Below, piece after piece: positions 60,065 to 64,000 of a DNA stretch of 64,000 nucleotides. Numbering within the stretch: the stretch's first letter is position 1; each line of letters opens with the position of its first letter. Made by a program: the position numbers and the translations under genes. Origin of the DNA: JACMNW01 sp031402355 (GTDB lineage: Bacteria > Pseudomonadota > Alphaproteobacteria > Rhodobacterales > Rhodobacteraceae). The notes under the pieces were generated by a model that was not told the origin of the DNA, ran no database searches, and saw nothing but the letters and a program-made list of their open reading frames with translations. The DNA is taken from assembly GCA_031402355.1 (NCBI GenBank), contig JANNSG010000085.1, positions 6,665-70,664 on the forward strand, given 5' to 3'.

Positions 60065-61234
60065 ATGATGACTGATCCACTTTCCTGGGGCGCTATTTTT
60101 CTGGCAATGGCGGTGCGCTTCACTCCGGTCTGGATAGCGCTTGTCGTGACCTTCGCGCTGTCCATCACCTTCAAGCGACGGCTGGCCCTTTATGGCAAGC
60201 TGTTTGACAGCCCGGTTGGCATGATCGGGTTCGCCATCGTGATGTTCTGGGTGTTTACTGCCTTTTTCGCCGACATGATCATCACCCATGATCCGCTCGG
60301 CCAGCTTTCGGGGCTCAAGAACGCGGTCCCCGGCTCACCTTTGAAAAACCCTGAAGATGCCAGCTATCTCTACTACCTGCTGGGCGGCGATCATCTGGCA
60401 CGCGACGTGTTCTCACGCATGGTGATGGGTGCGCGCCGGGTGCTGACCATTGCGCCCGCAGCCACATTGTTTGCCTTTATGGTCGGCATTTCACTGGGCC
60501 TGCCCGCCGGCTATTTCGGCGGCAAGTTCGACACGATCCTGTCCTTCGTGGCAAACCTTGTGCTGGCTTTCCCGGTGATCTTGCTGTTCTACCTGCTGGT
60601 CACACCGGAAATTCGTGACACAGGGATCCCGATCTATCTGGCCGCCGTGCTGTTCTTGTTCCCGATCCTGTTTCTTTGCGTGCTGTGGAACTCGCGGTAT
60701 TTCACCAACAAACCCCGACGCAACCTTTATGTCGGCATTACCCTTGTGATCGGCCTCTGGGCCTATTCCGGCCTCGCCTTCAACCTGGACCCGCTCGGTG
60801 TCTGGTCGATGGAGCCGAACCTGCTGAACGTCTTAGTCTCGGTGGTCTTCGTCAATGCGCCGACCGTGTTTCGCATCGTGCGTGGCATCGTGCTGGACCT
60901 CAAGGCGCGCGACTATGTGGCGGCGGGTCAGACCCGCGGCGAAGGCCCCTGGTACATCATGCTTTGGGAAATACTGCCCAACGCGCGGGGGCCACTGATT
61001 GTCGATTTCTGCCTGCGCATCGGCTATACCACGATCCTTTTGGGGACATTGGGTTTCTTTGGCCTTGGTGTCTCGCCTGAATCGCCCGACTGGGGGTCTA
61101 CCATCGACGACGGGCGCAAGCTTCTGTCGATTTTCCCGCACCCTGCCCTTGCCCCGGCCCTTGCCTTGATGAGTTTGGTTCTGGGGCTCAATCTGCTGGC
61201 CGACGGTCTGCGCGAAGAAAGCATGAAAGACTGA
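60065..61234 (+). CDS. ABC transporter permease, DppC/OppC type (long form)
   Basis: A 389-residue permease, about 90 residues longer than typical DppC. An extra N-terminal membrane segment (about 8-35) precedes the usual FDSPVGMIGF start. An additional stretch with membrane helices (about 180-240; YLAAVLFLFPILFLCVLWNSR and YVGITLVIGLWAYSGLAF) is inserted before the EAA loop (KARDYVAAGQTRGEGPWYIMLWEILPNA). The C-terminus LLGTLGFFGLGVSPESPDWG is standard. It forms the channel with the DppB-type subunit. Confidence 0.9.
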   Translation: MMTDPLSWGAIFLAMAVRFTPVWIALVVTFALSITFKRRLALYGKLFDSPVGMIGFAIVMFWVFTAFFADMIITHDPLGQLSGLKNAVPGSPLKNPEDASYLYYLLGGDHLARDVFSRMVMGARRVLTIAPAATLFAFMVGISLGLPAGYFGGKFDTILSFVANLVLAFPVILLFYLLVTPEIRDTGIPIYLAAVLFLFPILFLCVLWNSRYFTNKPRRNLYVGITLVIGLWAYSGLAFNLDPLGVWSMEPNLLNVLVSVVFVNAPTVFRIVRGIVLDLKARDYVAAGQTRGEGPWYIMLWEILPNARGPLIVDFCLRIGYTTILLGTLGFFGLGVSPESPDWGSTIDDGRKLLSIFPHPALAPALALMSLVLGLNLLADGLREESMKD

Positions 61235-61248
61235 AAGACCGACTTGGG

Positions 61249-61301
61249 CTTTCATTTTGGCAAAAATATCCCACGGGGGTCCGGGGGTGTGAAACACCCG
61301 G
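61249..61301 (-). repeat. Dispersed intergenic hairpin repeat, copy E
   Basis: Read on the - strand: stem CCGGGTGT-TTC-ACACCC with GG bulge (61301-61281), ACCCCCGTGGGATATTTTTG, CCAAAATGAAAG (to 61249). It occupies most of the 100 bases between the second permease and the ATPase gene, opposite to the direction of transcription. Confidence 0.7.
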
Positions 61302-61334
61302 TCCCGCAGCGTCCACCTAGAGAGGCAGATGATC

Positions 61335-63425
61335 ATGAACACGACATCAGACTGGGATCCGTCCAAGCCCATCCTTGAGATTGAAAATCTTTCTATCTCG
61401 TTCTTCACCCGTCTGCGGGAAATTCCGGCGGTGATGGATTTTTCCTGCGCCGTGATGCAGGGCGAATCCATGGGGCTGGTCGGCGAATCTGGCTGTGGAA
61501 AATCAACCGTGGCATTGGCGGTGATGCGTGATCTGGGCAAGAACGGCCGCATCGTCGGTGGAACCATCAAGTTCAAGGGCCGCGATCTGACCCATATGTC
61601 CGAAGAAGACCTGCGCCATATTCGCGGGTCCGAAATCGCGATGATCTACCAGGAACCGATGGCGTCGCTGAACCCGGCGATGAAGATCGGCGCGCAACTG
61701 GCCGAAGTGCCGATGATCCATCAAGGCATGTCCAAAGATGAAGCCTGGGCGCTGGCCCGCCAGATCGTGGCCGACGTGCGTCTGCCCGACCCCGACCGCA
61801 TCATCAACGCCTATCCGCATCAGTTGTCGGGCGGCCAGCAACAACGCATCGTCATTGCCATGGCGCTGATGTCGAAACCGGCCCTGCTGATCCTTGATGA
61901 ACCCACCACAGCGCTTGACGTGACGGTTGAAGCGGGCATCGTCGATCTGGTCAAGGCACTGGGTGAGAAATACGGCACCTCGATGCTGTTCATCAGCCAT
62001 AACCTGGGGCTGATCCTTGATACCTGCGACCGGCTTTGCGTGATGTATTCGGGTGAAGCGGTGGAAACCGGCAATGTCGCCGAAGTGTTCGAGGACATGC
62101 GCCACCCCTATACTCAGGCGCTGTTCCGCTCGATCCCACTGCCAGGGGCGGACAAGAATTCACGCCCGCTGGTGGCCATACCGGGCAACTTCCCGCTGCC
62201 GCATGAACGCCCCAATGGCTGTAATTTCGGCCCGCGCTGCGACTATTTCGAGGCCGGTCGCTGCGATGCGCGCGATATTGCGATGTCACCGGTTCCGCAG
62301 GGTGACAGGCATGGCAGCCGTTGCGTGAAGTGGTCCGAGATTGACTGGAACGCGCCTTTCAAAGCGAAGGCCGCCAAGCCAAAGACGCCGATCGGCAAGG
62401 TTGTCCTGAAAATGGAAGACCTGCGCAAATATTACGCTGTGTCCAGCGGCGCGTTCGGCGGGGGTGCCAAGAAAGTCGTCAAGGCCAATGAGACCCTGTC
62501 GTTTGAGGCCCATGAAGGCGAAACGCTTGCCATCGTCGGCGAGTCCGGCTGCGGCAAGTCGACCTTTGCCAAGGTCTTGATGGGGTTGGAGACCGCGACA
62601 TCCGGCTCCATCATGCTGTTTGACGAAAACGTGCAGTCAACCCCGATCCAGAAACGCAACACCGACATGGTGTCTTCGGTACAGATGGTGTTCCAGAACC
62701 CCTTTGACACCCTGAACCCGTCGATGAACGTCGGCCGCCAGATCATCCGTGCACTTGAGATCTTCAATTATGGCAAATCCGATGCCGACCGTGAGGCCCG
62801 GATGCTGGATCTGCTGGATCTGGTGAAATTGCCGCGCGCCTTTGCCGACCGCATGCCGCGCCAACTGTCTGGCGGCCAGAAACAGCGCGTCGGGATCGCC
62901 CGCGCCTTTGCCGGTGGTGCCAAGGTCGTGGTCGCCGACGAACCCGTCTCCGCGCTTGATGTGTCGGTTCAGGCCGCCGTCACCGATCTGTTGATGGACA
63001 TTCAGCGTGAAAACAAGACGACGCTGCTGTTCATCAGCCATGATTTGTCGATCGTGCGCTATCTCAGCGACCGGGTGATGGTGATGTATCTGGGCCATGT
63101 GGTGGAAATGGGCACAACCGATCAGGTGTTCAGCCCGCCCTATCACCCCTATACCGAGGCGCTGCTTTCAGCGGTGCCGATCGCCGATACCAAGGTTGTT
63201 CGCAAGCGCATCGTGCTGGACGGCGACATTCCGTCAGCAATGAACCCGCCGCCGGGTTGCCCGTTCCAGACCCGCTGCCGGTGGAAGACCCAGGTGCCCG
63301 GTGGCATCTGCGACACCGAAATGCCACCGGTCAGGGTCTTGAAAGGCAATCATCAGATCAAATGCCACCTCTCCGACGAGGTCCTAGCGACAATGGAACC
63401 GGTGATCAAGATCGCGGCAGAATGA
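61335..63425 (+). CDS. Fused double ABC transporter ATPase, DppD-DppF type
   Basis: A 696-residue protein with two complete ATP-binding cassettes. The first has Walker A VGESGCGKS (49-57), signature LSGGQQQR and Walker B ALLILDEPTTALD. The second has IVGESGCGKS (about 395-404), LSGGQKQR and VVVADEPVSALD. Each is followed by the peptide-transporter C-terminal domain with cysteines (CNFGPRCDYFEAGRCD and CPFQTRCRWKTQ). It energises the permease pair encoded upstream. ATG 61329 is an alternative start; 61335 has better spacing from GAGAGG. Confidence 0.93.
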   Translation: MNTTSDWDPSKPILEIENLSISFFTRLREIPAVMDFSCAVMQGESMGLVGESGCGKSTVALAVMRDLGKNGRIVGGTIKFKGRDLTHMSEEDLRHIRGSEIAMIYQEPMASLNPAMKIGAQLAEVPMIHQGMSKDEAWALARQIVADVRLPDPDRIINAYPHQLSGGQQQRIVIAMALMSKPALLILDEPTTALDVTVEAGIVDLVKALGEKYGTSMLFISHNLGLILDTCDRLCVMYSGEAVETGNVAEVFEDMRHPYTQALFRSIPLPGADKNSRPLVAIPGNFPLPHERPNGCNFGPRCDYFEAGRCDARDIAMSPVPQGDRHGSRCVKWSEIDWNAPFKAKAAKPKTPIGKVVLKMEDLRKYYAVSSGAFGGGAKKVVKANETLSFEAHEGETLAIVGESGCGKSTFAKVLMGLETATSGSIMLFDENVQSTPIQKRNTDMVSSVQMVFQNPFDTLNPSMNVGRQIIRALEIFNYGKSDADREARMLDLLDLVKLPRAFADRMPRQLSGGQKQRVGIARAFAGGAKVVVADEPVSALDVSVQAAVTDLLMDIQRENKTTLLFISHDLSIVRYLSDRVMVMYLGHVVEMGTTDQVFSPPYHPYTEALLSAVPIADTKVVRKRIVLDGDIPSAMNPPPGCPFQTRCRWKTQVPGGICDTEMPPVRVLKGNHQIKCHLSDEVLATMEPVIKIAAE

Positions 63426-63449
63426 TCCCCGCTTGGCCATAAACGGGTA

Positions 63450-63496
63450 GGGAATAGCTTTCCCAAAGCTTTTCGCAAAATCCTTCAAAGGATTTT
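63450..63496. terminator. Tandem hairpins after the ABC operon
   Basis: GGGAA-TAGCT-TTCCC (63450-63464) and AAAATCCTT-CA-AAGGATTTT (63477-63496) lie 25-70 bases past the ATPase stop and before the convergent permease gene. The second stem ends in TTTT on either strand. The stem is similar to that at 34735. Confidence 0.65.
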
Positions 63497-63578
63497 CGGT
63501 CTAGCAGAGGCGATCAGGGCAGCTTAACGGATGGCTTGCCACAGGTGGCTGCCCGTACCGCAGTCTTGGAAGCCGCAG

Positions 63579-64000
63579 TCAGCCTTCGGCCTCTGCTGCC
63601 AAGCTTTGCTCGTGGCGTTCTTTCTGGCGTCGGCGCAGCTCGTAGATCACTGCCGCAAGCAGCGTGAAAGAAATCAACAACAAAGCCAAAGCGTTGATGG
63701 TGGGGGTGATGCCGGAGCGGACCTTGGAGAACACATAGACGGTCAGCGTGTCCGCACCGCCCCGTGTGAACAGGGTGACATTGAAATTCTCGATCGACTG
63801 GAAAAACGCGATGGCCGCCCCCGCGCCGATGGCGGGGTAGAGATGCGGCAACAAGATACGGCGCATCACCTGGGAATGGCTTGCACCCAGATCAAGCGCC
63901 GCCTCTTCCAGCCCCGGATCAAAGCTTTGCAACCGTGCCAGCACCAGCAGCATCACGAAAGACGCGATATAGCTGACCTGGCCCAGCACTGACAGATGCA
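63579..64000 (-). CDS. ABC transporter permease, PotC type (5' part cut off by window edge)
   Basis: The visible C-terminal 139 residues of a spermidine/putrescine-type permease. The EAA loop EEAALDLGASHSQVMRRILLPHLYPAI is clear, preceded by a hydrophobic helix (VSYIASFVMLLVLARLQ) and followed by two more (GAGAAIAFFQSIENFNVTLF and ALALLLISFTLLAAVIYEL), then a charged tail. The frame is open to the window end. It belongs to a separate transporter from the one upstream, encoded on the opposite strand, whose other genes lie outside. Confidence 0.88.
   Translation of the reverse strand, partial: HLSVLGQVSYIASFVMLLVLARLQSFDPGLEEAALDLGASHSQVMRRILLPHLYPAIGAGAAIAFFQSIENFNVTLFTRGGADTLTVYVFSKVRSGITPTINALALLLISFTLLAAVIYELRRRQKERHEQSLAAEAEG

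Noticed and set aside
1..64000. tRNA, rRNA, CRISPR, prophage or insertion-sequence features
   Set aside because: Read for T-loop motifs, regularly spaced repeats, transposase and integrase motifs; none found by eye. A covariance-model scan was not possible.

Overview
The window is an ordinary-looking, GC-rich alphaproteobacterial chromosome segment, most likely from a member of the Rhodobacteraceae (Rhodobacterales). The evidence is the gene content: ctrA next to a DUF1153/SciP gene, DUF2927 and DUF2852 proteins, the RSP_2647/RSP_2648-type methyltransferase and PIN pair close to dksA, a PhoX phosphatase, an Entner-Doudoroff edd/eda pair, LpxI instead of LpxH, and a GyrA with an acidic insert. 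A family of intergenic hairpins followed by GGATATTT...ATGAAAG points the same way; I recall such elements as common in this family. I saw no rRNA, tRNA, CRISPR array, prophage or insertion sequence.

Layout. 1-8.8 kb: a truncated FAD monooxygenase, dksA, then a + strand run MoxR ATPase / GNAT / DUF2927 lipoprotein / 54-aa membrane protein / VWA protein / M48 protease, met by a PIN protein, an RNA methyltransferase and a lipoprotein on the - strand. 9-17 kb: edd (with a perfect LacI-type operator) and eda, glnE with a small companion gene, DUF2852, bpt and a VOC protein. 17-22 kb: phoX with three PhoB-like heptamers, and ilvBH preceded by a leader peptide and attenuator. 22-28 kb: an enoyl-CoA hydratase, ccmF-ccmH, and an arginine catabolic module (AsnC regulator divergent from arginase and ornithine cyclodeaminase). 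28-36 kb: gyrA, a putative beta-barrel protein, DoxX, trmFO, gluQ, hisI and an IscU-like protein. 36-41.4 kb (- strand): recG, ligA, ctrA, sciP. 41.6-55 kb: mnmA, then a long - strand envelope run pyrH-frr-uppS-cdsA-dxr-rseP-(45-aa protein)-bamA-skp-fabZ-lpxA-lpxI-lpxB. 55-64 kb: miaA, an AraC regulator, a peptide-type ABC transporter (binding protein, two permeases, fused double ATPase), and the 3' part of a polyamine-type permease.

The genes mostly form conserved housekeeping modules: isoprenoid and phospholipid precursors feeding outer-membrane and lipid A assembly; tRNA modification (TrmFO, GluQ, MnmA, MiaA); cell-cycle control (CtrA/SciP); and central carbon and amino acid metabolism. 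The most informative new reading is in non-coding DNA and tiny genes: a complete classical attenuator ahead of ilvBH (15-residue leader peptide with Val-Val-Val-Ile-Leu, antiterminator, terminator), a tandem Pho box ahead of phoX, a LacI-type operator ahead of edd, three small membrane-protein genes, and a dispersed hairpin repeat that supplies the likely start codon of miaA. I did not find a convincing wholly new defence or biosynthetic system. The least understood locus is the MoxR/DUF2927/VWA/M48 run.
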